DNA of 64,000 bases, taken from Paraburkholderia polaris. GTDB taxonomy: Bacteria > Pseudomonadota > Gammaproteobacteria > Burkholderiales > Burkholderiaceae. A program made the translations under genes and the position numbers. This document shows, one piece after another, positions 8,664-16,331 of the stretch (the first letter of the stretch is position 1; each line of letters starts with the position of its first letter). The notes beneath the pieces were generated by a model that made no database searches, had not been told where the DNA came from, and worked only from the letters and a program-made list of their open reading frames with translations. The DNA lies in contig NZ_JABBGJ010000034.1 of NCBI RefSeq assembly GCF_012927345.1, positions 62,001 to 126,000 on the forward strand. Reading direction: 5' to 3'.

Positions 8664-8936
8664 CTATTGATCGTCGCGCGTCGATCCACCGACGCGCCAG
8701 ACGGCCCCGGCAACAAAGCTCACAGCGGCAACGACTGCCAGGGTAGTGATTGGTTTTGTGGCCGCCGTTTCCCGAACCATGCTGGCATAGTCGGCGCAAA
8801 GCTCCTGCGCCTTACCGGAAAGCTCCCGTGCCTTTCCTGCCAGTTGCGTCGCGGAGTCGCCGACCACCGCGCCTGCCGTGGCCTGCACCTTACCGGCGAC
8901 TTCCCGAACCGCTCCTTCTGCCTTCTCTGTGTCCAT
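8664..8936 (-). CDS. CsbD-like small membrane-anchored stress protein
   Basis: A 90-residue protein. The first part (MDTEKAEGAVREVAGKVQ) matches the CsbD/UPF0337 pattern of Lys/Glu/Gly-rich short repeats; the middle is a heptad-like amphipathic helix (LAGKARELSGKAQELC), and residues ~65-84 (TTLAVVAAVSFVAGAVWRV) form one membrane helix near the C-terminus, as in ElaB/YqjD-type proteins. Such proteins are usually induced by stress or stationary phase. ATG 8936 is supported by GGGAG 8 bases upstream. The exact molecular role is not known. Confidence 0.8.
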   Translation of the reverse strand: MDTEKAEGAVREVAGKVQATAGAVVGDSATQLAGKARELSGKAQELCADYASMVRETAATKPITTLAVVAAVSFVAGAVWRVGGSTRDDQ

Positions 8937-9300
8937 CTCGATGCTCCCACTGTTGAGTTCAAAAACTGGAGAGCCGGTACCGGAAGGCTTCGCGTGCGGA
9001 GCCGCCGATGGCCGACCTGAAGCAATGGCATTCACGTCATCGAACTTCCGCAAGAAGCAGGCCCAGCCAGGCGACATCGGACGGCGGAGCGGCAAGGTGA
9101 GCTTCTTCGGGAGGATTCAGCCTGCCGACCCAGGCCAGCTAGGCCCCTCCCCCCATTTTCCCAATGCGCCGGTCGGCCGGTCGGGCGATCGGAAAGCACG
9201 GGTCTGCAGCCCGTTTTACTGCGAAAGGCTGGCCCGCAGAGCCGGCGCGATTCCCGGAGCTTCGTAGCGTCCGACCGCTTTCCCGACGCAGGTGGGTTTT
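8937..9300. other. Intergenic region without recognised genes
   Basis: Between the CsbD-like gene and repeat copy A. A minus-strand frame at 9139-9324 is open but has no start signal and no family resemblance that I can name. Nothing else stands out. Confidence 0.4.
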
Positions 9301-9387
9301 GTCGCAGTAAGGCGCGATGGGCAAGTAGACGCGATTACTATGTATTGCTTATGAAACGAGCGAGTAGAACTGCTGCGCAGCGGACAG
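9301..9387 (+). repeat. Imperfect ~88-bp repeat, copy A
   Basis: This stretch aligns with 10078-10165 in the same orientation. Shared blocks are GTCGCAGTAAGG at the left end, CTTATGAAAC in the middle (47 and 48 bases in), CGAGTA a few bases on, then TGCTG and GACA. The two copies flank the small secreted protein gene. Similarity over the whole length is roughly two thirds, concentrated in these blocks, which is the pattern of a conserved regulatory or RNA element rather than a recent duplication. Orientation is given relative to the plus strand only. Confidence 0.6.
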
Positions 9388-9596
9388 TGGGATTTTGCGC
9401 AAGGACTGTTTCCGCTTGCGCACCGTCTGCCATCCCGTACCGCGCCCGGTACTTCGCATCGCCTTGCCTGCAGGCGGACACGGGCGGAAACGGCACCGAG
9501 TACTCGATACGTCTACCTGCGAAGATAGCCGCCGCGGCCATCGGCGCATCGGCGCGCCCATTACCCTCCGTGGCACTTCGGGGCACCTGGTGGCAC

Positions 9597-9890
9597 TTAG
9601 TGGCCCTTAGTATCGCTGCTCGCGTCCGCACCCGGCGTATTGGTGGTGTCGGTCATCGGCTTCTTTGCCTTCGATTTCGACATGTGATGCGCCTTCACCC
9701 CGCTGCTGCTCATTGCACCCGACGCAGGATCGCCGCCTGCAGTCGGCCCCGCGGTTGCCGCGCCATGTGCGTTGCCAGAGCCGCCAGTCCCACTATTGCC
9801 TCCGTTACCGTTGCCGCCACCCGCTTGCGCGAACACGGTGGCTGGCATAGCCACAAGTGCCGATACCAGCAATGCCTTTGAATAGTTCAT
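9597..9890 (-). CDS. Small secreted Gly/Ala/Ser-rich protein
   Basis: A 97-residue protein with a clear Sec signal peptide (MNYSKALLVSALVAMPATVFAQA, cut probably after AQA or FA; about residues 1-22). The mature part is low complexity: Gly/Asn-rich, then Ala/Gly/Ser, and a Lys-rich patch (HHMSKSKAKKP) near residue 70. It is probably exported to the periplasm and intrinsically disordered. ATG 9890 has GGAGG 7 bases upstream. No known family is recognised. The gene lies between the two copies of the ~88-bp repeat. Confidence 0.75.
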   Translation of the reverse strand: MNYSKALLVSALVAMPATVFAQAGGGNGNGGNSGTGGSGNAHGAATAGPTAGGDPASGAMSSSGVKAHHMSKSKAKKPMTDTTNTPGADASSDTKGH

Positions 9891-10077
9891 TGAAGCCTCC
9901 ATGAGTAAATGGGCGGCGCATGCCGCTAGCAGCGGGAGGTGTCGCACGCGCACTCCCGCCCGGCTTACCGGCGTGGCCGAATCTTGCCGACGGAAGTGGC
10001 CGCGGCTACGCAATACCTACTCGCGCTGCTGTGCAAAGCCAGCAAGGGTTATACCTCACGGTGCATATTTTTAGGTC

Positions 10078-10165
10078 GTCGCAGTAAGGTAAGCGGGTCA
10101 AGCAAAGCCGATATGCGAAGGCTCGCTTATGAAACCAACGAGTAAAATTGCTGGGCGGCAGACAA
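10078..10165 (+). repeat. Imperfect ~88-bp repeat, copy B
   Basis: Second copy of the element at 9301-9387, with the same order of conserved blocks (GTCGCAGTAAGG, CTTATGAAAC, CGAGTA, TGCTG, GACA). In this copy the CGAGTAAAAT block contains a good minus-10-like hexamer (TAAAAT at 10143-10148), but no matching minus-35 box lies at the normal distance. The copy sits 188 bases upstream of the start codon of the secreted protein gene, which reads in the opposite direction. Confidence 0.6.
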
Positions 10166-10252
10166 CGTAGTTTTTGCCGAACATTTCACCTGTCCTTTCG
10201 GCACTGTCAACTCGCGGGACTTCCTCGGTGTTGATGCATAAGCCACTATGGC

Positions 10253-10460
10253 TTAGAAGGCATTCGACGGAGTTTGGGTGACGTCGGTAAATTCGCGCCA
10301 TGCGGCGAACCGGGCCACGAGGTGTTTGCGAAAAGAGAAACGCGCAGCAGATGTCGTTTCAGTGCGAAGTGCTGTCGGATCGGACCGAAGCCCGACACGA
10401 AAGCCTGCGTGCGCTTCAGGTCGCGAAAGCCCCGCATGCGCCGCTCGCGCGGGCAGGAAG
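10253..10460 (-). pseudogene. IS6-type transposase, 3' remnant with a frameshift
   Basis: On the minus strand one frame reads RERRMRGFRDLKRTQAFV and then FGPIRQHFALKRHLLR, which is the C-terminal signature of IS6/IS26-type DDE transposases. Around 10330 the frame changes, and the neighbouring frame continues with RKHLVARFAAWREFTDV and ends at a stop codon at 10253-10255, again as expected for that family. Only the last ~70 codons are left; the catalytic domain and the terminal inverted repeats are absent. This is therefore a dead fragment of an insertion sequence. The family assignment is from recalled sequence patterns. Confidence 0.7.
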
Positions 10461-10512
10461 TTGTGTGAATATCATTCCAGTCCTGGAGGTGGATCGCAGT
10501 CAGCGTCACCGG

Positions 10513-10704
10513 TGTTTCTGGACATGGCATACGGGAACGCTCGCCGGCTTCGGGATCGGTCGTGGGATCCGCTACCAGAGCGCGTCGGCGGGTGCGCCGG
10601 ACAACTCGCCGACCGTCCAAGCTATACGCTGTACGACGCGGCGCTGCAGTATCACACCCGCAACTGGCGGTTCGACATCGGCAATAAACGCGCAGGCACG
10701 TTTC
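10513..10704 (+). pseudogene. TonB-dependent siderophore receptor, internal remnant with a frameshift
   Basis: On the plus strand one frame reads LAGFGIGRGIRYQSASAGAP then DNSPTV, and after loss of one base near 10617 the next frame continues PSYTLYDAALQY and RNWRFDIGN. Together these match the late beta-barrel strands of TonB-dependent siderophore receptors, where G-x-G-x-G-x-R-Y, S-x-A-G-D/A-P and P-S-Y-T-L-Y-D-A are hallmark spellings. Neither the plug domain nor the C-terminal strand is present. The fragment abuts the transposase remnant, so insertion and deletion probably destroyed the gene. It cannot encode a working receptor. Confidence 0.75.
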
Positions 10705-10999
10705 GGCGCGAGGCCGCTCGAGCGTATTCTGCATCTCCCGTTCTACCTGTGCGCTTTAATCCCGGAAGTGAACGGACGTTGCAACACTGCACAGGTGGTG
10801 CGCTCAGCCCGTATTCGAGCTTGAGAAAGTGGTTCGTTCCGCCGTCGGCACGCCATGCCCCGAAACCCCTGTTTCCGTCGGGCGGCATCGCTCAGGCTCG
10901 GGAAATACCGTCCTCGCGACACAAAGGCCTGGTAGGAACACCGCTTGCGGTGCTCAGTTGGCATTAGCTGGACAACCGGCTTCCTCGACCGAGCACGAC

Positions 11000-11179
11000 A
11001 TGAAAAATCCGTGGATGAAAAAGAATCCTTTTCTCAGCATGTGGTTGAGCGGAGCCAATGCGGCGGCCGGGGCAGCGCGTGGGACTGCAACAGCTGCGGC
11101 GAAGCGTGGAACTACTGCTTTCTGGACCGCTGCGCTTGCACCGCCGAAGCCCAAAAAGAAAAGGCGAACGCGACGTTAG
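11000..11179 (+). CDS. Small basic hypothetical protein conserved in Burkholderia relatives
   Basis: A 59-residue protein. It starts MKNPWMKKNPFLSMWLSGAN, continues with an Ala-rich amphipathic helix (AAGAARGTATAAAKRG), and ends in a strongly basic tail (PPKPKKKRRTRR). I recall similar short proteins in Burkholderiaceae, some near polyhydroxyalkanoate or phasin genes; the function is unknown. Only a weak GAG precedes ATG 11000. The basic tail suggests binding to nucleic acid or to an acidic partner, which is inference. Confidence 0.65.
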   Translation: MKNPWMKKNPFLSMWLSGANAAAGAARGTATAAAKRGTTAFWTAALAPPKPKKKRRTRR

Positions 11180-11331
11180 CTTGAACGGCGTGCGGCATGT
11201 TTCGCCGTGCAGGTACCAGAGCAGACAGCTGTCGAGCGTCCACGCACCGACTCCACTACAACAAAAAATACAACGAAAAAAGTTAGGATTCGGCTGGACG
11301 GCACTGGACATATCTACCCAGCCAGTGGGCA

Positions 11332-11367
11332 ATAAAAAACCCGCAGAGCCATTAGCCATGCGGGTTT
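11332..11367 (-). terminator. Rho-independent terminator behind tRNA-Val
   Basis: Reading the minus strand: AAACCCGCA, a 14-base loop, TGCGGGTTT, then a run of T with one A. It lies 57 bases beyond the 3' end of tRNA-Val and would end the tRNA transcript. Confidence 0.85.
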
Positions 11368-11423
11368 CAGCGGATTGCTCCGGACATCTATGGACGCTTC
11401 TGGACGTCCTCGCGAAACGGAAA

Positions 11424-11499
11424 TGGTGGGTGCTGAGAGGCTCGAACTCCCGACCTACGCCTTGTAAGGGCGCCGCTCTACCAACTGAGCTAAGCACCC
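11424..11499 (-). tRNA. tRNA-Val (anticodon UAC)
   Basis: A 76-nt cloverleaf on the minus strand. The acceptor stem GGGTGCT pairs with AGCACCC, the D-arm is GCTCAGTTGGTAGAGC, the anticodon stem GCGCC/GGCGT encloses the loop CTTACAA (anticodon TAC), and the T-arm contains GTTCGAGCC-type sequence (TTCGAGC). The 3' CCA is encoded. It reads valine codons GUA and relatives. It stands between conserved chromosomal genes on one side (hupB, lon) and accessory DNA with decayed mobile sequences on the other, so it may have served as an integration site. Confidence 0.97.
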
Positions 11500-11636
11500 G
11501 TTTCGCGATTCAGTGCGCTCCTGCTTTTGCTGCCCGATTTATTAACTTTGTGCATCAACCCGATGCGACACCAAGTCACGCAGAATTCGCCACACTTCTT
11601 TCTAACGAATCTGCAATTCTTCAAGCAGCAAGCCCA

Positions 11637-11909
11637 TTAGTTTAGCGCATCCTTCAAAGCTTTGCCAGGCCTAAATTTAGGGACCTTCGCCGCCTTGATC
11701 TTGATGGCGTCGCCGGTGCGCGGATTGCGTCCCGTACGCGCGGTGCGCTTGCCCACGGCAAACGTACCGAAGCCCACCAACGTCACCGAACCGCCTTTCT
11801 TCAACGTACCTTTGACTCCACCGATCACCGCATCGAGCGCACGGCCTGCCGCGGCCTTCGAAATATCGGCTTGCTGCGCAATGTGATCGATCAATTCCGT
11901 TTTATTCAT
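11637..11909 (-). CDS. hupB: DNA-binding protein HU-beta
   Basis: A 90-residue histone-like protein that bends and compacts DNA as a dimer. The sequence is typical from end to end: MNKTELIDHIA at the start, the beta-arm core with VGFGTFAV, the DNA-inserting arm tip RTGRNPRTGD with the conserved Pro, and the C-terminal FRPGKALKDALN. The gene stands alone downstream of lon in the same orientation, separated by a terminator, and is followed by tRNA-Val. It begins at ATG 11909 after a GGGGG stretch. Confidence 0.97.
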   Translation of the reverse strand: MNKTELIDHIAQQADISKAAAGRALDAVIGGVKGTLKKGGSVTLVGFGTFAVGKRTARTGRNPRTGDAIKIKAAKVPKFRPGKALKDALN

Positions 11910-12189
11910 TCCAACCCCCGAGAATGTTTATGGCAATCGTGACGGCGCTCTGTAGCACCTGGCATCACGCGGCTGTCGGCCAACGCCGAGCCGACTCATT
12001 AGAATTGGCCGAAACCCTTGTGTCAAGCGGGGTTGAGCCTGATTCGAGGCGTTCTGGAGGAGGCTTCTTATAACCAAATCTTGCCGCGAATCGATGCGCG
12101 CACAACCAATCGACGGCCGTAAATGCCTCTTTGTCAAAAGGTGGGATGCTGCGCTTCCCACACACACCTTTCGGGCATCTCACCGGCAA

Positions 12190-12219
12190 TAAAAAACCCG
12201 CAGCCAGGCCGCGGGTTTT
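12190..12219 (-). terminator. Rho-independent terminator behind lon
   Basis: A perfect 9-bp stem AAAACCCGC / GCGGGTTTT with a 9-base loop. On the minus strand the stem ends in a T-run (TTTTTT) that lies 32 bases beyond the lon stop codon. The sequence is nearly symmetrical and could also act in the other direction. Confidence 0.88.
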
Positions 12220-12250
12220 GTACAGCGAACAGCTTTCGCTGTTGACTACC

Positions 12251-14674
12251 TTAGTGCTTCACAACATCCGTTGCACCAGAGTCTTTCGCCGGCTCTGCTG
12301 CGACTGGCGTAGCAGGCTTCGGTTCTTCTTCCGGCAATGCCGCGGGCACACGTTCGAGCGCCAGTTCGAGTACCTTGTCGATCCAGCGGACCGGCACGAT
12401 CTCGATCGCGTTCTTCACGTTGTCCGGAATCTCCGTCAAATCTTTGACGTTATCTTCCGGAATCAGCACCAGCTTGATGCCGCCGCGATGCGCCGCCAGC
12501 AGCTTTTCCTTCAGGCCGCCGATCGGCAGAACTTCGCCACGCAGCGTGATTTCGCCCGTCATCGCGACGTTGGCGCGGACCGGAATACCGGTCAACACCG
12601 ACACCAGCGCGGTCGTCATCGCGATGCCGGCAGACGGACCGTCCTTCGGCGTCGCGCCTTCCGGCACGTGGATGTGAATGTCCTGCTTTTCGAACGCTTC
12701 GTCCTTGACACCCAGACGGCGCGAACGCGAGCGGACCACCGAGCGCGCAGCTTCGACGGATTCCTTCATCACGTCGCCGAGCGAACCCGTGCGGATCACA
12801 TTGCCCTTACCCGGCATCACCGCGGCTTCGATGGTCAGCAAATCGCCGCCCACTTCCGTCCACGCAAGACCCGTGACCTGGCCAACCTGATTTTCCTTCG
12901 CGGCCAGACCGAAGTCGTATTTGCGCACGCCGAGGAAGGTGTCGATATTGCTGCCGTCGACTGTCACCGCGCCTTCCGCCTTCTTCAGCAGAAGCATCTT
13001 CACAACCTTGCGGCAGATCTTCGAAATTTCACGCTCGAGCGAACGAACGCCCGCTTCACGCGTGTAGTAACGAATGATGTCGCGGATTGCGGTTTCCGTC
13101 ACATCGACCTCGCCATCCTTGAGGCCGTTGTTCTTCTTCTGCTTGGGCAAAAGATAACGTTGCGCGATGCTGACCTTCTCGTCTTCCGTGTAACCCGACA
13201 GACGGATCACTTCCATCCGGTCAAGCAACGGCGGCGGAATGTTCAGCGAGTTCGACGTCGCCACGAACATCACGTCCGACAGATCGAAGTCGACTTCGAC
13301 ATAGTGATCGGCGAACGTATGGTTCTGTTCCGGATCAAGCACTTCCAGCAGAGCCGACGACGGATCGCCGCGGAAATCCTGGCCCATCTTGTCGACTTCG
13401 TCGAGCAGGAAGAGCGGATTGCGTACGCCGACTTTGGTCAGACTTTGCAGAATCTTGCCGGGCATCGAACCGATGTACGTACGACGGTGACCGCGAATCT
13501 CAGCTTCGTCGCGCACGCCGCCAAGCGCCATACGTACGAACTTGCGGTTCGTAGCGCGAGCGATCGACTGACCCAGCGACGTCTTACCGACACCCGGAGG
13601 CCCAACGAGGCACAGAATCGGCGCCTTCACCTTGTCGACACGTTGTTGGACCGCGAGATACTCGAGAATGCGTTCCTTCACTTTCTCGAGACCGAAGTGG
13701 TCTTCGTCGAGCACGCGTTCCGCATTCGAGAGGTCGTTGTTGACCTTGCTCTTCTTGCGCCACGGCAAGCCGATCAGCGTATCGATGTAGTTACGCACGA
13801 CCGTCGCTTCAGCCGACATCGGCGACATCAACTTGAGCTTCTTCAGCTCGGCGTCGGCCTTCTTCTTGGCTTCCTTCGGCATACGGGCAGCCGTAATGCG
13901 CTTCTCGAGTTCCTCGAGATCCGCACCTTCTTCGCCTTCGCCCAGTTCCTTCTGGATCGCCTTGACCTGTTCGTTCAGGTAGTACTCGCGCTGGCTCTTC
14001 TCCATCTGGCGCTTCACACGCCCGCGGATGCGCTTTTCAACCTGCAGGATATCGATCTCAGCTTCGAGCTGCGCGAGCAGATGCTCGAGGCGCTCGATGA
14101 CCGGGAACATTTCGAGGATGTGCTGCTTCTGGTCGAGCTTGAGCGGCAGGTGTGCCGCGATCGTATCGGCCAGACGGCCAGCCTCGTCGATGCCCGACAG
14201 CGACGTCAGGATCTCCGGCGGGATTTTCTTGTTCAGCTTCACATACTGGTCGAACTGCGACACGATCGCGCGGCGCAGCGCTTCAGTTTCAGCGCTGTCG
14301 GCGTGGTCGGGTTCGAGCGGCATGACTTCGCACGAAAACTGCGTTTCCTGTTCTTCGATGGAAAGCGTTTTTGCGCGCTGCAAGCCTTCAACGAGCACCT
14401 TAACGGTGCCGTCGGGCAGCTTCAGCATTTGCAGGATGTTGGCGATACACCCTACTTCGTACATGTCCTTTTCGGTCGGCTCATCTTTCGCAGCCGTTTT
14501 CTGGGCGACGAGCATGATGTGCTTGCCGCCTTCCATCGCTGCTTCGAGAGCCTTGATCGACTTCGGGCGGCCTACGAAGAGCGGAATCACCATGTGCGGG
14601 AAGACGACTACGTCACGCAGCGGGAGCAGCGGGAGCGTAATGCGTTCCGGCGGAAGGAGTTGGGTTCCTGACAT
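12251..14674 (-). CDS. lon: ATP-dependent protease Lon
   Basis: An 807-residue AAA+ serine protease of the cytosol that degrades damaged and regulatory proteins. Order of domains: N-terminal substrate-binding domain (LPLLPLRDVVVFPHMVIPLF at the start), coiled-coil middle, ATPase module with Walker A GPPGVGKTSLGQS (about residue 350-360) and Walker B PLFLLDEVDKM, and C-terminal protease with the catalytic Ser in KDGPSAG (about residue 678) and Lys in GGLKEKLLAA. Length and motifs match the E. coli enzyme. It follows clpX on the same strand behind a terminator and has its own heat-shock-like promoter. A spurious 846-codon frame lies antisense to it. Confidence 0.99.
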   Translation of the reverse strand: MSGTQLLPPERITLPLLPLRDVVVFPHMVIPLFVGRPKSIKALEAAMEGGKHIMLVAQKTAAKDEPTEKDMYEVGCIANILQMLKLPDGTVKVLVEGLQRAKTLSIEEQETQFSCEVMPLEPDHADSAETEALRRAIVSQFDQYVKLNKKIPPEILTSLSGIDEAGRLADTIAAHLPLKLDQKQHILEMFPVIERLEHLLAQLEAEIDILQVEKRIRGRVKRQMEKSQREYYLNEQVKAIQKELGEGEEGADLEELEKRITAARMPKEAKKKADAELKKLKLMSPMSAEATVVRNYIDTLIGLPWRKKSKVNNDLSNAERVLDEDHFGLEKVKERILEYLAVQQRVDKVKAPILCLVGPPGVGKTSLGQSIARATNRKFVRMALGGVRDEAEIRGHRRTYIGSMPGKILQSLTKVGVRNPLFLLDEVDKMGQDFRGDPSSALLEVLDPEQNHTFADHYVEVDFDLSDVMFVATSNSLNIPPPLLDRMEVIRLSGYTEDEKVSIAQRYLLPKQKKNNGLKDGEVDVTETAIRDIIRYYTREAGVRSLEREISKICRKVVKMLLLKKAEGAVTVDGSNIDTFLGVRKYDFGLAAKENQVGQVTGLAWTEVGGDLLTIEAAVMPGKGNVIRTGSLGDVMKESVEAARSVVRSRSRRLGVKDEAFEKQDIHIHVPEGATPKDGPSAGIAMTTALVSVLTGIPVRANVAMTGEITLRGEVLPIGGLKEKLLAAHRGGIKLVLIPEDNVKDLTEIPDNVKNAIEIVPVRWIDKVLELALERVPAALPEEEPKPATPVAAEPAKDSGATDVVKH

Positions 14675-14708
14675 TTCATTTCCCCATGAGTGGAATCAGT
14701 TCGTTCGA

Positions 14709-14738
14709 TAGGTGAGGCCAGCAGAAAAGATTGCAAGC
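14709..14738 (-). promoter_or_regulatory. Possible sigma-32 (heat-shock) promoter of lon
   Basis: On the minus strand CTTGCAA is followed after 13 bases by CCTCACCTAT, 35 bases before the lon start codon. This resembles the sigma-32 consensus (CTTGAAA, 13-15 bases, CCCCATNT). lon is a heat-shock gene in related proteobacteria. The match is incomplete, so this is a candidate only. Confidence 0.4.
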
Positions 14739-14821
14739 CTCCGCGTGTGGGAAAAGTTCAGTGACTCCGAAGGTTCAGTGACTCCATAGTGAAAACAACC
14801 ATCCTGACCACACGATAAACG

Positions 14822-14857
14822 AAAAAAGCCGTTCACGTTGCCATGAACGGCTTTTTT
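14822..14857 (-). terminator. Rho-independent terminator between clpX and lon
   Basis: A 14-bp stem (AAAAAAGCCGTTCA / TGAACGGCTTTTTT) with an 8-base loop, 20 bases beyond the clpX stop codon. It separates clpX from lon. T-runs on both strands make it potentially bidirectional. Confidence 0.93.
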
Positions 14858-14876
14858 TGCAGAACCCGCAAGCCGA

Positions 14877-16148
14877 TCAGTTCGAACCCGCCACTTTCGG
14901 CGCGTCTTCGTAGATCAGTAGCGGTTTGCCGTCGCCGTCAATCACGTTGTCGTCGATGATGACCTTGCTAACGCCTTTCATCTGCGGCAGATCGTACATC
15001 ACGTCAAGCAATGCCTGTTCCAGGATCGAACGCAGACCCCGGGCGCCCGTCTTGCGACGAATCGCCTTACGCGCAACAGCCTGCAACGCAGCCGGGCGAA
15101 TTTCGAGCTCGACGCGTTCCATGTTGAACAGCTTGTGGTATTGCTTCACCAAGGCATTCTTCGGTTCGACGAGGATCTTCATCAACGCCGGTTCGTCGAG
15201 CTTGCCGAGCGTAGCCACCACCGGCAGACGACCAATCAGTTCAGGAATCAGGCCGAACTTGATCAGATCTTCCGGCTCCACTTCGCGCAGCACTTCGCCG
15301 GCGTCGCGGTCCTGCTTGCTCTTCACGCTTGCGCCGAAGCCGATACCGGTCTTCTCGGTACGGTCGACGATGACCTTCTCGAGCCCATCGAATGCGCCAC
15401 CGCAAATGAACAGAATATTAGTGGTGTCGACCTGGATGAAGTCCTGATTCGGATGCTTACGGCCACCCTGCGGCGGCACCGAAGCCATCGTGCCTTCAAC
15501 CAGCTTCAGCAAGGCCTGCTGTACGCCCTCGCCCGATACGTCACGGGTGATCGACGGGTTGTCGGATTTGCGGCTGATCTTGTCGATTTCGTCGATGTAG
15601 ACAATGCCGCGCTGGGCCTTGTCGACTTCGTAATTGCAGTTCTGCAGCAGCTTCTGGATGATGTTCTCGACGTCTTCGCCGACGTAGCCGGCTTCCGTCA
15701 GCGTCGTTGCATCCGCAATGACGAACGGGACGTTCAGAAGGCGCGCGAGCGTCTGCGCGAGCAAGGTCTTGCCGGAACCGGTCGGGCCGATCAGCAGGAT
15801 GTTGCTCTTGGACAGCTCGATCTCATCCTTCTTGTCGAGGTGCTTGAGGCGCTTGTAATGGTTGTACACCGCGACCGCGAGAATCTTCTTCGCGCGTTCC
15901 TGACCAATCACATACTGGTCGAGAATTTCACGGATTTCCTGCGGACTCGGCAGATCGGACTTGGACAAGCCCGCCTCGATGCCCGCGCCTGCAGCCTCAT
16001 CGCGGATGATTTCGTTGCACAGGTCGATACATTCATCACAGATGAACACCGACGGGCCGGCAATCAGTTTTTTGACTTCATGCTGGCTCTTGCCGCAGAA
16101 CGAGCAATACAACAGCTTTTCGCTGTTAGAACCTTTCTTGTCCGCCAT
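14877..16148 (-). CDS. clpX: ClpX, ATPase subunit of the ClpXP protease
   Basis: A 423-residue AAA+ unfoldase that feeds substrates to ClpP. It has the N-terminal C4 zinc-binding domain (YCSFCGKSQHEV and CDECIDLC), Walker A GPTGSGKTLLAQT, Walker B VYIDEIDKI, the pore loop GYVGED, and the C-terminal KTGARGLRSILE segment. Start ATG 16148 gives MADKKGSNSEKLLYC. It follows clpP by 183 bases on the same strand, and the two are presumably co-transcribed in part; a hairpin lies in the gap. Confidence 0.99.
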   Translation of the reverse strand: MADKKGSNSEKLLYCSFCGKSQHEVKKLIAGPSVFICDECIDLCNEIIRDEAAGAGIEAGLSKSDLPSPQEIREILDQYVIGQERAKKILAVAVYNHYKRLKHLDKKDEIELSKSNILLIGPTGSGKTLLAQTLARLLNVPFVIADATTLTEAGYVGEDVENIIQKLLQNCNYEVDKAQRGIVYIDEIDKISRKSDNPSITRDVSGEGVQQALLKLVEGTMASVPPQGGRKHPNQDFIQVDTTNILFICGGAFDGLEKVIVDRTEKTGIGFGASVKSKQDRDAGEVLREVEPEDLIKFGLIPELIGRLPVVATLGKLDEPALMKILVEPKNALVKQYHKLFNMERVELEIRPAALQAVARKAIRRKTGARGLRSILEQALLDVMYDLPQMKGVSKVIIDDNVIDGDGKPLLIYEDAPKVAGSN

Positions 16149-16295
16149 AGATGTGTGAGCCTCCGGACACTCAATTACATGATACGCCGTTTGCCCTGGC
16201 CTCGCGGCTTGGGCGCGGCAGGGCTTGAGCCACGATAACGGCGTTTGCCGCAGGCGCTCGGACGAGTTTTGATTATTTCACAACCGATCCGATGA

Positions 16296-16324
16296 CGGTT
16301 TTGCCCCAATATAAGGCAAAACCG
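16296..16324 (-). other. Stem-loop in the clpP-clpX intergenic region
   Basis: CGGTTTTGCC and GGCAAAACCG form a perfect 10-bp inverted repeat around a 9-base A/T-rich loop, starting 8 bases beyond the clpP stop codon. On the transcribed (minus) strand no T-run follows, so it is not a standard terminator. It may partly stop transcription, protect the 3' end of clpP mRNA, or be a processing site. Confidence 0.6.
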
Positions 16325-16331
16325 CACCAGA

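Noticed and set aside
9139..9324. A 61-codon minus-strand frame between the CsbD-like gene and repeat A
   Set aside because: Very rich in Arg, Ala and Gly, no start signal and no similarity that I can name.
10246..10967. Long open frames on both strands read as intact hypothetical genes
   Set aside because: Only parts of each frame resemble proteins (IS6 transposase on minus, TonB receptor on plus), and both need frameshifts. They are better described as pseudogene fragments.
12131..14671. An 846-codon open frame antisense to lon
   Set aside because: It mirrors the codon structure of lon in GC-rich DNA. The translation is rich in Arg, His, Leu and Asp with no domain, and lon is certain on the other strand.
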